The notes beneath the pieces were generated by a model, which made no database searches, was not told the origin of the DNA, and was given only the letters and a program-made list of their open reading frames with translations. Positions 34,550-45,445 of a stretch of DNA of 64,000 nucleotides are shown one piece after another; within the stretch, counting starts at the first letter, position 1; every line of letters starts with the position of its first letter. The DNA is from Mytilus californianus. Its lineage: Eukaryota > Mollusca > Bivalvia > Mytilida > Mytilidae. The stretch is from the NCBI RefSeq assembly GCF_021869535.1, contig NW_026262679.1:84379143-84443142 (forward strand), in the 5' to 3' direction. A program made the position numbers and the translations under genes.

Positions 34550-35435
34550 GTTTTTTTTCAACAAACAATTGGCATTCCTGTGAAAACCGTCTGTACTCCT
34601 CTTCTTGCCAACTTATTCATATGAGGCAAAAATCATAAAGGAACTACAAGAGAAAAATAAAAAGGAGCTAGCAATATAATTAAACTACACCTTCCGCAAT
34701 ATAGATGATATCCTCTCACTATAATAATTCAAAGTTTGTAGACTCTGTTGAACTCATCTTTCCATTTAAACTTTAATACAGAATACCACCGATAAAGTTA
34801 ACTGTGTTTCATATTTTGACCTATATGTAAAATTGACAATTCGGGTCGGTTGAGAACAAATCTTTACGATAAAAGAGATTATTTCAGTTTCCTAATTGTA
34901 AAGTTTCCTTTTTAATGTAGCAACATTTCAACAGAATCTGCACACAGAATAAATCTCTCTCAATTGATACGATATACCAGAGTATGAGTCATCCTTTCAT
35001 GATAAAAGGTTTCTACTTTCATGGAAATAATTAAACCAAGGGTTCCAAGTTGTAAAGATGCATTTATCCATTGAAAGTTTTACAGGACGCCATAACGAGT
35101 TTGTTGGCCGTTTTTACATATCTTTTCCAATTGTCGTAACCAAAATTCCTTACTCTTTTCCTCGAATTCGTAAGTCCAAAACGCTTGTTTGAATTTGTCG
35201 TCATCGGGAACGCTCACAGCTCTGTCAGTTGATCAACCTTCAATAGCGGAGCACCTGAGATCAATCCGGTTGTCGATGTAATTCGGGTAGCGCAGTCTGT
35301 AGTTTTCTATGTTATGCTTTATAGACTGTTGTTTGTCTGTCCGTTGTTTTCCGTTTTTGTCATGGCGTTGTCAGTTTGTATTCCACTTATACGTTTGAAT
35401 ATCTCTTTGGTATATTCTGCCTTTTTTTTAAATAA
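34550..35435 (+). pseudogene. Naiad-1 RT relic with 3' tail
   Basis: Three-frame translation gives QTIGIPVKTVCTPLLANLF (about 34567-34620), a decayed palm, then GRLRTNLYDKRDYFSFLIVK (about 34850-34910) and SAHRINLSQLIRYTRV. After the RT end the Naiad-1 tail follows (GGAGCACCTGAGATCAATCC at 35248, AGTTTTCTATGTTATGCTTT, GCGTTGTCAGTTTGTATTCC, ATCTCTTTGGTAT). There are many stops and frameshifts. With the copy at 2.0-2.4 kb it shows the tail belongs to this subfamily. Confidence 0.7.
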
Positions 35436-35984
35436 TCAAAGCTTTACTGACGCCATTATGATTTGATTGGTTGTTACCGATTGAGTCAATTGTATCCTTT
35501 TTTCCTCGTTGATCTGATTAAATGTCTATGTGAAGTATGTGTCAATGAGACAGCAACCTAGCGATAGGGGTCAAAATAAGGTTTTCGGTTATAGACAAGT
35601 GTCTTTCAATATATCGACCCCTATTTAGCTGAGTATTGAAAAGTTGTGAATAAATTTATCATGGTTTATAAGAGATTGGCAATTAACAGAAGTTTAACCG
35701 TTCCTAATCCAGACGCACGAAATTTATAAAGTGATTATTTTTATTTAACACCATCATTCCCAAAAAATATAAGTTATACATCAGTACAAGCATTGACGGG
35801 GATCCTGATTATAAAGAAGCACACGAACGTGTCTAAATAAATAAAGGCAACAGTAGTATACCATATATAAACTACTGTTTTGAGATTTAAGCCCTCTATC
35901 CTTTTGAAATTGCGGTCAGTGGCTATAATCAAATATGTCTTGTAATCTGAGTTTCGGCTTTATGACTGAGGATGCCACTATTTT
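35436..35984. other. Spacer with a minus R4 scrap
   Basis: AAGGCAACAGTAGTATACCA at 35846 is the reverse complement of the R4 3' end. No gene is recognised. Confidence 0.5.
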
Positions 35985-36470
35985 GACAGTGACTGCTTAT
36001 CCTTCTGGAGCACGTGAATTCTCGAATAAGTTTTTATTAGTAGTTTGTTTTGCTTTAGTTTTATATTTAGCTTTGGATTTTATTTGTCAGTTGACTAAAT
36101 GGTTTGTGTGCGTGCTATTTCCTATATTGAATTCTTTGATGCTTATACAGACAATGCCTCCGTATTTCAAACATTTGAATTCGGTATGTTTGAGGGTGAA
36201 ATAACAAGTAACGATAATTTTTTTGATAAGTTATGGAGTAGGATTAGACAAGAGTCATGCATCAGTCCTCTTTATTTCTTACTGGCTACAAATTACAGTT
36301 GTTACACGACGGGTGTCAAAAGTGGAGCTTGACATGAATGGCTTAGTTCTCCTTTGATTTTTTGTGGGGTTCTGTTGTTAAATCGTTTGTTGTCTGTGCA
36401 GTGTTTGTCTTTTCATCTTTTTGCCATTAGCCAATGTGTTTTTAATTTAGAATTTAATTGCGTTTTGTAT
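35985..36470 (+). repeat. Naiad-1 3' tail pieces split by 0.3 kb
   Basis: The first piece at 35990-36015 (CTGCTTATCCTTCTGGAGCA) and the second at 36305-36470 (CACGACGGGTGTCAAAAGTG, GATTTTTTGTGGGGTTCTGT) derive from the same tail family. The 36016-36304 interval between them is unrecognised; it carries overlapping frames (35935-36204, 36099-36332) without domains. Confidence 0.5.
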
Positions 36471-37679
36471 TTTACCTTATCAGGGGTAAAAATGGCAATT
36501 TTGTAATGTCTTCAGGTAAAACATTATGCATTATAAAATGCATCTTCAATTTGTAATCAATGAAATCATCCCTGCTTATTATGTATCTGTACAATTAGTA
36601 ATCGAAACAAGTATTTTAGGAACAGTTTCTAAAGATCAAAGAGAGTCTAATGCAGCATTCTCGTCTATGAAATTTCCGCCACATAAAGAATTATTAGTTA
36701 ATATATCAGATAACTTTATTTCTATCCTATCTTTCCTGGTTATGACATCTATTTTTCATGAATGTCTCCAGCGATCAAATTTAGTTTCCGTATTCGTGGG
36801 CTGACAGGAAAAAAGATAGAAAATCATGTGAAGTTTGTAAATTTGATTTATTGCGTCCGAAGAGCTTTTCTTGATCTTCCTTTATCATGGAACGCTAAAA
36901 CTAAAATAATCTTAAAGCCAAGGAAGTATCATTACTTGAAGACGTGAGGCGTTATATAACCAAAAAAAAAAAAAAAAAATCCCCCAAAAAAAGAGAACTA
37001 AAAAGAAGCTAGATTAAATTATTTGAAAATGATATACATGAATGCCTTATTTTTACACTGAGATGCTCTAAGCTCAACTTCCATCTTACCGTTGCAGAAA
37101 ATTACAGATTTTCTGAAAACGTTTTGGGTGCTCTTTGCAAGTTAGATTGTATGTGAATGACCAGAAACTACTAACTATCCAAATCTTGAAAATCGCTTAA
37201 GCTTTAGATAAATATTTATCAATATTTAAATTACTAAATGTTGCTGGAAATTTAACAAAGAGTAATGATATTTAACAAATTAAAAGAATATAAAAAATGA
37301 ATGTAAAACTGAATATATTACAACTAAAAATTGGCATATTTAGACTCCGTCGTCTTAAAATGGGGTTTGAAAGAATATCTTAATCTCGAAAGATTCTATA
37401 AACTATCATGCTTTAAAGCACTGGCATGTTTTAAATATTATCTAAGCATTGCTTCCCTGTAAGACTAGCAGTGTATGTCGGATTGGAATCGTTGACAGGA
37501 TTAGCGACTCCTTCTCCGAATTCACACTCAAGGAAAATGCAATTACCTGGAATAAGAAAATAGGATTTTATTTAATTCAGACACCAACATCTTTCTACTT
37601 GCATCATAACACTCTTTATACAGTTTATGCTATTGAATGTATTGGTATCTGCTGTATGCACTGACCATTTCTGCAATTT
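36471..37679. other. Spacer with repeat scraps
   Basis: 36905-36960 repeats the AAAGCCAAGGA…ACGTGAGGCGTTATATAACC text related to 29415-29460. A poly-A run follows at about 36961-36979. Frames at 36526-36804 and 37449-37664 have no domain. Confidence 0.45.
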
Positions 37680-38150
37680 ATGTAGAACATTTAGTGTTCC
37701 TCCCATCCCGTATTACAGACCAATTAACATCATCTGCTCAGAAATTTATAACAGCGACAATCGCCTCAAGAAGACATATTCTATCACTAAGTCATGATTG
37801 ATAATTTATATTTTGAACGTTTACTTACTTCAACAGATACAGTTAAGTCTGGCTCATATCTTGACTTACATCTAGAAAATGACAATGAGAGTCGGTTGAA
37901 TCAAAACTTTACGACAAAAGAGATGATTTCAGCTTCCCAATTGTGAACTTTCCATTTTTATGTAGCAACATTCCAGCAGCGCCTGCATACGGAGTATATA
38001 TCTCCCAGTTGATATGATATTCCAGGGCTTGTATTTCCTAACATGATTTCCTTGATAGAGGGTTGCTGCTCACAGGTAAGGTATCAAACCAAGAGTTCCA
38101 AGTGATGAAATTGAAATCATTCCTTCGTAAGTTTTACTGGGTCGATGTCT
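37680..38150 (+). pseudogene. Naiad-1 RT 3' fragment, upstream tandem piece
   Basis: SGSYLDLHLENDNESRLN (about 37848-37900), then after a frameshift LYDKRDDFSFPIVNFPF (about 37910-37960), CSNIPAAPAYGVYISQLI, a stop in place of the Arg of LIRYSRAC, and LKSFLRKFYWVD ending near 38135. It joins the next copy's 5' part at about 38135-38200 in the same orientation. Confidence 0.7.
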
Positions 38151-38159
38151 CTAATGGTG

Positions 38160-40210
38160 GACATTTTGTCCCCGAAGACATCATCCGCCAAGTAGTATGA
38201 TGTGCATGAATTTACGAAGATCAAACAGAATACTGGCTCGTACGTCCGAAAAAGACGTCAACATAGACAAGGTGTCGTCTGATATGGCAGGTGTGCCCTC
38301 ATCACCAGACATGACAAATATCCCTAACATGACACATTCAGATCATCATACTTATAACAACAGCAATAATCTACGTACGCAGCCGTGTTCATTTCTTCTA
38401 CAAGACATTTTGGATTTTGATGAATCTTAACAACACTGTCTCATTAGAAATGTGAAGACAATGGCTGCAAAACTTTGGAATTTTAATAACAGATGCTTAA
38501 TGCACTAGCAATTTAACTAAAAAGTCTTATTTTACCAGAAGTTACGATAATCTAAATTGTAAATGTTGTCTACGGATTAGAGTGTAACCTTTGCGGATTG
38601 GTTTACGTCGGTGAAACAAAAGAAAGGCTAAATAAACGCATCATCGAAAAAATATACGACTGGACTAACAATCCTCATCTTGCAACACCTTTCCTTAGAC
38701 AAAAGAAGACTATTGAAATCGATAATTGGGAACTGCGACACCATATGGTTGCAATGACAAAATTGATGGTAAAGGTATTCTATCTAGTCCTTCCTGTAGC
38801 TCGGTGAATGTGATGAAAACTTTCAACTCTACTCCTCGACGTAGACGCAGTCATAGTCATCGTCATTACACATCACCTACTCTCCATTAAGTCTCGATTA
38901 ATGACCTGCCTCCATTTATACAGAAGCCGTTAGGTATTCATCTTTTCGCACGAAGCTTTATTCATTACCCCTTTCAAAACTTGATTCTCTGTACAACTTA
39001 TGTTTGGAAACCACTGTTACTAACCCTCATTCAAACCAATACAAACTTACAGCTATCATTTCGGATATTGCAATTCACAGACTTTTCAAACCAGTTCGCA
39101 TAGGAAAAAGATGAAATGAAGAAAAGATCCTTTCTTAAACTTGCAAACAAAGGTCTCGGTGCCATCAACTTGGGCAATATCCTTCATCACAAATCAGTTC
39201 ACTCGAAAATACCTCCATATTTTAAAAGATCCGTCTGTACCTATCATTTCTTATACCTACACCAAACCAATTGTAAATACATTTTTCAATTACAAACACG
39301 TGTTGCAGGATCTCAATATTGACGACTACAAGTCTAAACCTCCTGATTGCACCTGTGCTTGTTCCCCATTCATCTTTAATCCGGTTGGCCACGTTATTAC
39401 CGGTGACCTAAACATTGTCGATAACATTTATCTGCAAAATGTATTATCCAAAGGCCCGAAATATCGTGAGAAAAAGCCCCAAACAACATCATTTTTGTGC
39501 ATAAATCACATTACATAAAAAGCTTGATAAATGAATTAGGTATTGATAATTCACTTGGAAACTCAATATATACCCCACGGCACTTGCTAAACAGGAAATC
39601 CTGGATAATCATAGGTATGTTCTATGTTCCTTTAGAATTTCAACCAAAGATGAAGAACTGGATCTTCCATCACTGTATTGGATACCTTAACTACATAAGT
39701 GTCCTTACAAACAACGGTATATTGCTGGGTCTTCCAAGTGCTCCACGAAACCTCTTTCTGAATTATTAACATCAATTTAATCAGCAATCAAAGTCGGGCT
39801 TCAAAGTTATTATGAAACCACATATTCTAGAGATGGCGTGAATCAGATGTGGATACTAAATATTTTCAAAGATCTTTTAGAGTACATACAATCTAACACT
39901 CTTTCATCTTGCAATAGTATTAAACATTTGACTTATCAACACTTTACACAAGTATTCCCCTTTCCAAACTAAAAGTCAAATTGAAAGAGTTGGTCCTACT
40001 TTGTGTCATGAAATGGCCAACGTAGATACAAGTATCTTGTCTTAAAAAAAATCACTGTAATTCAAACAAAAAAATCTCTGAAACTGACATTATCAAGATG
40101 CTTGATTTCTTGATTGACAACATATTTGTTGCGTCTGGAGATCATGTTTTTCAAAAAACAATCGGCATTCCCATGGGAACAGACTGTGCCCCTCTTCTTG
40201 CCGACTTTGA
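38160..40210 (+). pseudogene. Naiad-1 PLE 5' part: endonuclease, CxC, RT fingers
   Basis: The N-terminal region at 38197-38430 is a 77-codon frame starting MMCMNLRRSNRI, unrecognised but upstream of the endonuclease as expected. The GIY-YIG-like segment ECNLCGLVYVGETKERLNKR (38579-38640) jumps straight to IIEKIYDWTNNPHLATPF, so its middle is deleted. GCNDKIDGKGILSSPSCSSV and RRRRSHSHRHYTSP follow (38740-38880). Linker 39140-39330, then CxC: DCTCACSPF at 39346-39372. RT starts GHVITGDLNIV and GPKYREK, later MKNWIFHHCI, VNQMWILN (39838), MLDFLIDNIFVASGDHVFQK and IGIPMGTDCAPLLADF, ending about 40209. YxDD and thumb are missing. Several frameshifts make it inactive. It is the clearest evidence for the endonuclease-CxC-RT order. 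Confidence 0.75.
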
Positions 40211-40993
40211 TACAGCAGCGATAACATTGTACAAATTTATGGTTTGTGTCATGGATGATTAAAGGTTGTTATTGGATATTGATATTATTTTAACGAACTT
40301 TAAGAAGGCTGAAAATTTTTGTAGATAAAAGAGCAAAGGGTATTGTCTTCTATTTCATGTTCCACTGATAAAGAAACAAGGTATTTTATTTTAAATATTA
40401 TACATCACAACTTTAAGGACTCTAGAAGAAGCCTTTTCGAAATTTTTGAATTAATATTTTGAAAAAATAGTAATCGAAAGACGTACGAATTGACTAATTC
40501 CTTTGAAATTTTCATAAGTCCGTAAAAGTAAGAATTATTCATAAGTCATAAGAGTAAGAATTAATATTCTTTTATGATTATTGATGTGTTTTTAATTTTT
40601 GTGGCAGTAAAATCAAAAGTTTTTGTTATTGCTAGATTTTATAAGTATATTCGTAATTTTTTCGGTTTTTATTGTTCGTTACAAAAAATTATAATGAACA
40701 AAGTGAGATGAAATACTAACAAAAAATATACTCGTGATCAAGTTTTTGTTGTCCTGTATGCATTGGTATTTTCCTTTAAATTATTTTAATAGAAAGAATC
40801 TACTACTTCACCTTGTTGACTACAATATTAATCCATTCTCGATAATAAATTTTTAATAGTTTTAAATACTAGGTATACATGTTGTCTTTATCCTGCAATA
40901 ATTGGATTATAGTGTTACCTTATCATTGTGCAATAGTTTTTGTTTCCAGTAGATTTCATTTTTATTCACCAAAGTGGAACCAACGCATATAAC
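40211..40993. other. Spacer, nothing recognised
   Basis: AT-rich DNA; the Naiad homology stops abruptly at its left edge. Confidence 0.45.
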
Positions 40994-41080
40994 GTATTAG
41001 TTATAAAGTGAGATTGACAAATCTAGCAGATGATCTGTATACAGAATAGAATCTCTCATTCTCACTTTATAATACATAGC
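40994..41080 (+). other. Imperfect hairpin of about 72-85 nt
   Basis: TTATAAAGTGAGATTGACAA near 41001 pairs with TCATTCTCACTTTATAA near 41057-41073: 12 contiguous pairs at the base, then an interrupted stem to ATCTA/TAGAT and a loop of about 20 nt around GATCTGTATACAG. It could be a miRNA-like fold or a collapsed MITE end pair; neither is shown. Confidence 0.5.
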
Positions 41081-41934
41081 CTCAAGTAAACTCATTATTC
41101 GTGGTATCGAACCAATTAATTTTGAAAGCAACTAGCAATAATAGAACATTGTCTAACATTGTATGGAAAATGATATTTTTGCACCACTTCAATTCTGCCG
41201 GAATGAAAGTTCAAGAATAATTTGGTGTAGGCGGAGCTTAAAGCGATCAAAGTGGTTCATCCCATAATAGCAGAATGATATCTTTGGGATTGTAGATGTA
41301 AAATAAAACACCCAATTGCAGGATAAAAAAATATTGATTTTAAGCCATGGATAACAAGTTATAAATATATATTTTTCATTCTACTCGTGAAGCTAGGGGA
41401 AATTAAGGTACCGTTTTGTTTAAATTGTTGAATCTTATTTATTTATATGTCTTGGTATCACATCATCATGAAGTTATACTAGATTTGAAAATCATAAAAA
41501 TATGAGAATACAAAATAGGCCAATTTTTTTCTAGTCGCAGTGGTTGTTCTATATAACGTACTTTGTTGCTTTAAACTATCCAGCAAGTTTCAATATGCAG
41601 AACAAAATTAAATCATTGCTACTACTCCATAAATGCCTGATTATAATGAGTGTAAAAATAAGACGTGGTATTATTGCCAACAAGACAGCTCAATAGCACA
41701 TTTTGGTCGAACATAAAGCTCTTAGCACTGCAATGAAAATGTCCACAAACTCTTTAGAATGGACCATATGTAAGACAGAAATTTTACCGTATCAACTTTT
41801 CCCTTTTGTTTTCAGTACCAATGCACACTTCTCGGAATTTCAGTCTTGACCATGCGATATATTGTTTACAGTTACTATATCTTCTAGCCTTTCTTTTGAA
41901 TTGTGAGAATAATATGTCATAGACTTATTCTGAA
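41081..41934. other. Spacer with a minus R1 end
   Basis: AAGACGTGGTATTATTGCCA at 41660 is the R1 3' end in reverse. Nothing else is seen. Confidence 0.5.
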
Positions 41935-42085
41935 CCCTTCTAAGTCTAGAACAGTTCTACTGTCAGAGTCAATTCTAGGTTAGGACTGTTAGGATGAGTT
42001 TTAGAAATATATGGTAGAACTGTCCAAATATGTTCTAGGGTAGAACTATCAGAAATAGAAATTGTTGTAGGGTTGAACAATTCTA
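41935..42085. repeat. GTTCTAGGTTAGAACTGTC minisatellite, block 1
   Basis: Motifs AGAACAGTTCTACTGTCAGA, TTCTAGGTTAGGACTGTTAG, GTAGAACTGTCCAAATATG and TCTAGGGTAGAACTATCAGA recur at roughly 30-36-bp spacing. The family resumes at 43085-43190 and 43412-43455. Confidence 0.65.
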
Positions 42086-42104
42086 AATGACGTAAAAAGT
42101 AAAA

Positions 42105-42380
42105 TCACAAAAATACTGAACTCCAAGGAAAATTCAAAAAGAAAATTCCCTAATCAAATAGCAAAATCAAAAGCTCAAACACATCAAACGAATGAATAAC
42201 AACTGTCATATTCCTGACTTGGTACAGGCATTTTCTTATGTAGAAAATGGTGGATTGTACCTGGTTTTATAGCTAGCTAAACCTCTCACTTGTATGACAG
42301 TCACATCAAATTCCAGTATATTGACAACGATGCGTGAACAAAACAAACAGACACAATAGGTAAAAATGTCAAAAATAGGG
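42105..42380 (-). repeat. R3 copy
   Basis: Reverse complement of 30500-30740: CCCTAATCAAATAGCAAAAT, AACTGTCATATTCCTGACTT, GGCATTTTCTTATGTAGAAA and ACCTCTCACTTGTATGACAG. Confidence 0.75.
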
Positions 42381-43084
42381 GTACAGCAGTCAACATTGTG
42401 TTATCATCCTAATCACTATAAGAACAAACAAATGTAACGAAGAAGCACAAAAAGGCAAACATCAAATTTAACATCCTCATTTTGCTTTTTTATTATTAGA
42501 GCAGCTCTTTGATCGTGAATTATAACAAGAGTAGTTACCTAGTTATTCAGAAATATACTTCAGATATTTCCGTAATTCTTAGAAAAAAATCTACTAAAAT
42601 ATTCTCCTCAGAAAGACAATATTAACACATTTGGGTATATATTACAGTTAAAAACTCGAGCTAGTTGCTGACAAATTCAATGCGGCGCTTTTCCCAGGCA
42701 GTGTTTCTATATCTTGTTTGCCTATTAATCTTAATTAACAATACATATGTGATTTAGTATAACCATATGAGTTCTGGCTCGCGCTTATCTTAACAACAGT
42801 TTATTAAGCAGATAAACCAAAAATAAATAATTATGAAAGTATAAAAAATGCACTAAGTGATGGTTAGTCCATGAAAAATAACGACGATATTTCAAAATAT
42901 TTTTTTTTTGAAATAATACAGATTAAACAAAGATGCAAAAAAATAAAAAAAAAAAGGTGTCAAATAAAGAAATAAAGAAATAAAAACATATAGAAAGTAA
43001 AGAAATCAAGTTGATAAGATCAGTAATAAATAAATAAAATAAATAACTTGATGAATTAATAAACATGGCCAAAACTGTGTTTGT
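42381..43084. other. Spacer, poly-A-rich
   Basis: Contains simple (AAATA)-type runs near 42930-43060. No feature supported. Confidence 0.45.
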
Positions 43085-43455
43085 GATAAACTGTCAGGAT
43101 TTGTTATAAATTAGAATTGTCAGAGTTAGTTCTAGGTTACAACTGTCAAAAGGTGTTCTTATGTAAAACTGTCCAAAACCGTTTTAGGTTAGATAAAGGC
43201 AACAGTAGTATACCGCTATTCGAAATTCATAAATCGATTGAGAAAAAAAATCCGGGTTACAAACTAAAACTGAGGGAAACACGTCAAATATAAGAGGAGG
43301 ACAACGACACAACAGAAACTCAACACTAAAATGCAACACACATAGAAACGAACTATAATACAACAATGGCCATTTTCCTGACTTGGAAATAAATAATAAA
43401 TACCATATATTTCTAGAACTGGCCAAAACTGTTTCAGAGGAACCGTGTCTGCCCA
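43085..43455. repeat. GTTCTAGGTTAGAACTGTC minisatellite split by R4
   Basis: Units at 43085-43190 (AATTGTCAGAGTTAGTTCTA, AACTGTCAAAAGGTGTTC) and 43412-43455 (TTCTAGAACTGGCCAAAACT) flank a minus R4 fragment at 43190-43405 (AAAGGCAACAGTAGTATACC, ATCCGGGTTACAAACTAAAA, CATTTTCCTGACTTGGAA). The R4 piece appears to have inserted within the array. Confidence 0.65.
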
Positions 43456-43499
43456 ATGAATTATAGTGTAATTTGCTGTATTTTCAAAATATTGCGGAA

Positions 43500-43630
43500 T
43501 TTTGAGTCGTCAAAGTTCTTCAACGACAAACTTAATTTGGCTTGTTTCATTCGAGCATCACTGATGAGCCATGTGTAGAACAAAACGCGCGTTTGACGTA
43601 CACAATTATAAGCCTAGTATCTTAAATATC
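43500..43630 (+). repeat. R2 copy
   Basis: AAGTTCTTCAACGACAAACT, TTCGAGCATCACTGATGAGC, CAAAACGCGCGTTTGACGTA and AAGCCTAGTATCTTA. Confidence 0.75.
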
Positions 43631-43699
43631 TTTTATATATATTGTATATGAATATAAATCCTGTTTTGTACTAGAACAACACTCTGTGTCGGATTTTTA

Positions 43700-43915
43700 A
43701 CGTGTCAAAGGTTTCAGTCCGCAGGAAGACATGTCAATCTACCAGCAGACATAACTCAAAGCCGAGCAGTCTTTGCTCTTGCTCCTTAATGCAATGGCTT
43801 ATGGTTAGCGGAAAAGCAGCAAATATTAATTTTAAAGTCTTCGGTTTGACCGGCCGCGGTTCGAACCCCAGGCACGCTCGAGGCAAACACGCTGCCACGA
43901 GACCACCGAGGTGAT
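43700..43915 (-). mobile_element. tRNA-derived SINE
   Basis: On the minus strand, starting near 43915: an A-box-like TGGTCTCGTGGCA (43893-43905), GAGCGTGCCTGG, and a B box GGTTCGAACC (43858-43867), the spacing and order of an internal RNA polymerase III promoter. Downstream come CCGGTCAAACCGAAGAC, a T/A-rich part, TTAAGGAGCAAGAGCAAAGA, CTGCTCGGCTTTGAG and GACATGTCTTCCTGCGGA. Folding as a true tRNA is not supported because the acceptor and anticodon parts are not tRNA-like. I recall this unit as common in bivalves. The 3' end is approximate. Confidence 0.7.
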
Positions 43916-44509
43916 AACGCGTTTGGAAATTAACACACCGTAAGCTGAGACCAAATGAACATCGACGTCCATAACAAAAATTAAGAGAGCGAAAAAATGT
44001 CGTAAATCATAGTACTACATTTGCTCATGGAACAGAAATATACACGTATAGAAAATGACAAGTATTGGTGTTCATATTAGATTTCTTTATCAGGTTCCTA
44101 GTGTTTACGTTCTGCAGTTAAATTAGACGATAACAAGTGTTAAATCAAAACAGAAATATAATCAAGGTAACGATGCTTGTTATTAAATTCAATTAAATCT
44201 ACTTACGATGAAATTTTGTTTGATTTTGTCAATGTTTTTCATTTATTGGAAATCAAAATTATTGTCTATCAAACTCGCAAAACTAGCAACGTATAAGCAT
44301 ATATGATATAACTGCATGTTTAGTAATACTACATTATTTTCTTAAGACTTACGATTATTGTTTTAATCAACTATGCTGTTGTAAAATTTTGGGAATCAAT
44401 TGAAATAAGGAACTACCTCCCTCTGGTTCCTTTAATGGGTTCGGCTTTACTTTTTTTATGTTTGTGATACAAGCTCTTACACGTTTGGAGCATGTTTTGG
44501 ATTTTTCAT
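43916..44509. other. Spacer, nothing recognised
   Basis: No feature supported. Confidence 0.45.
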
Positions 44510-44625
44510 ATATTTTATTTGGCCTTGAGCATCACTGAAGAGATATAATTGTCCAAATGTGTATCTAGTTCAGTAAAATTGGCACCATTAATGTTATTAA
44601 GCTGTGACACTGTTTAGAGTTGAAG
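44510..44625 (+). repeat. R2 subtype copy
   Basis: TTGGCCTTGAGCATCACTGA, AGAGATATAATTGTCC, ATGTGTATCTAGTTCAGTAA and GCACCATTAATGTTATTAA. Confidence 0.65.
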
Positions 44626-44799
44626 AAATGATATTTAATATCTGACTATGATAATAAATAAATTCAAGTAGGTATAACTCTTAATCGATAAGAATCAATT
44701 TGAAAAATATAAATGAAAAAAATAAAACATTGTTCACGACAAAAATAGAAAAATACATCGATCAGACAACAGCTTTACAAACTTAAACAATAAGTTTAA

Positions 44800-45085
44800 T
44801 AATTATTAACCACACCACATTATATATGTGCCTGTCCAAAGTCAGGAGCCTGTAATTCAGTTACTAATATTTTGTCATATTTCTTTTTTGTTTTTTGTTT
44901 TGTCATAAATCAGGCCGTTTGTTCTTTTGGATTGTTACATATTTTGTCATTTACAGGCATTTTATTGCTGACTATACAATATGGTTTTCATTATTGCTGA
45001 TGTATAACTGATTAAATCCGATTTATTTTGGCTCTGTTGGAAAGTTGTCTCATAGGCAATAATACCACATCTCCTAAACTTTATA
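44800..45085 (+). repeat. R1 copy, near complete
   Basis: AACCACACCACATTATATAT, TGCCTGTCCAAAGTCAGGAG, CCTGTAATTCAGTTAC, ATCAGGCCGTTTGTTC, TATTGCTGACTATACAATAT and GGCAATAATACCACATCTCC. Confidence 0.7.
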
Positions 45086-45159
45086 TTTCATACACATATT
45101 TACAGGTCTAATACTGATGACAAACGAATAAACCGCTATTGATAAAAGATAATATCTAT

Positions 45160-45445
45160 GCCCCATCTTATGCTTTTCGGTCTGTGCGTCCGCGTCCGTT
45201 CGTTCGTTCGTTTGTCCGTTCGTCCGTCCGTCCGTCTGTCCCGCTTCAGGTTAAAGTTTTTGGTCAAGGTAGTTTTTTATGAAGTTGAAGTCCAATCAAC
45301 TTGAAACACATGTTCCTTATGATATGATCTATCTAATTGTAATGCCAAATTAGAGTTTTGACCCCAACTTTACGGTCCACTGAACATAGAAAATGATAGT
45401 GCGAGTGGGGCATCCGTGTACTATTGACACATTCTTGTTTAATCA
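45160..45445 (+). repeat. ATGCCCCA-ended dispersed element
   Basis: Begins ATGCCCCATCTTATGC at 45161 and ends GAGTGGGGCATCCGTG at about 45406, so ATGCCCCA ends are inverted. Inside are a degenerate CGTC/CGTT tetranucleotide run (45185-45241), CCCGCTTCAGGTTAAAGTTT, TTGGTCAAGGTAG, GAAGTTGAAGTCCAATCAAC and GGTCCACTGAACATAGAAAA. From memory this element is frequent in several bivalves. Its type is unknown and there is no coding capacity. Confidence 0.6.

Noticed and set aside
43858..43905. Possible functional tRNA gene
   Set aside because: A and B boxes are present, but acceptor-stem pairing and an anticodon arm are not evident and the sequence continues into a SINE body.
45185..45241. CGTC/CGTT run as an independent microsatellite locus
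   Set aside because: It is an internal part of a dispersed element with matching flanks, so it is listed with that element.
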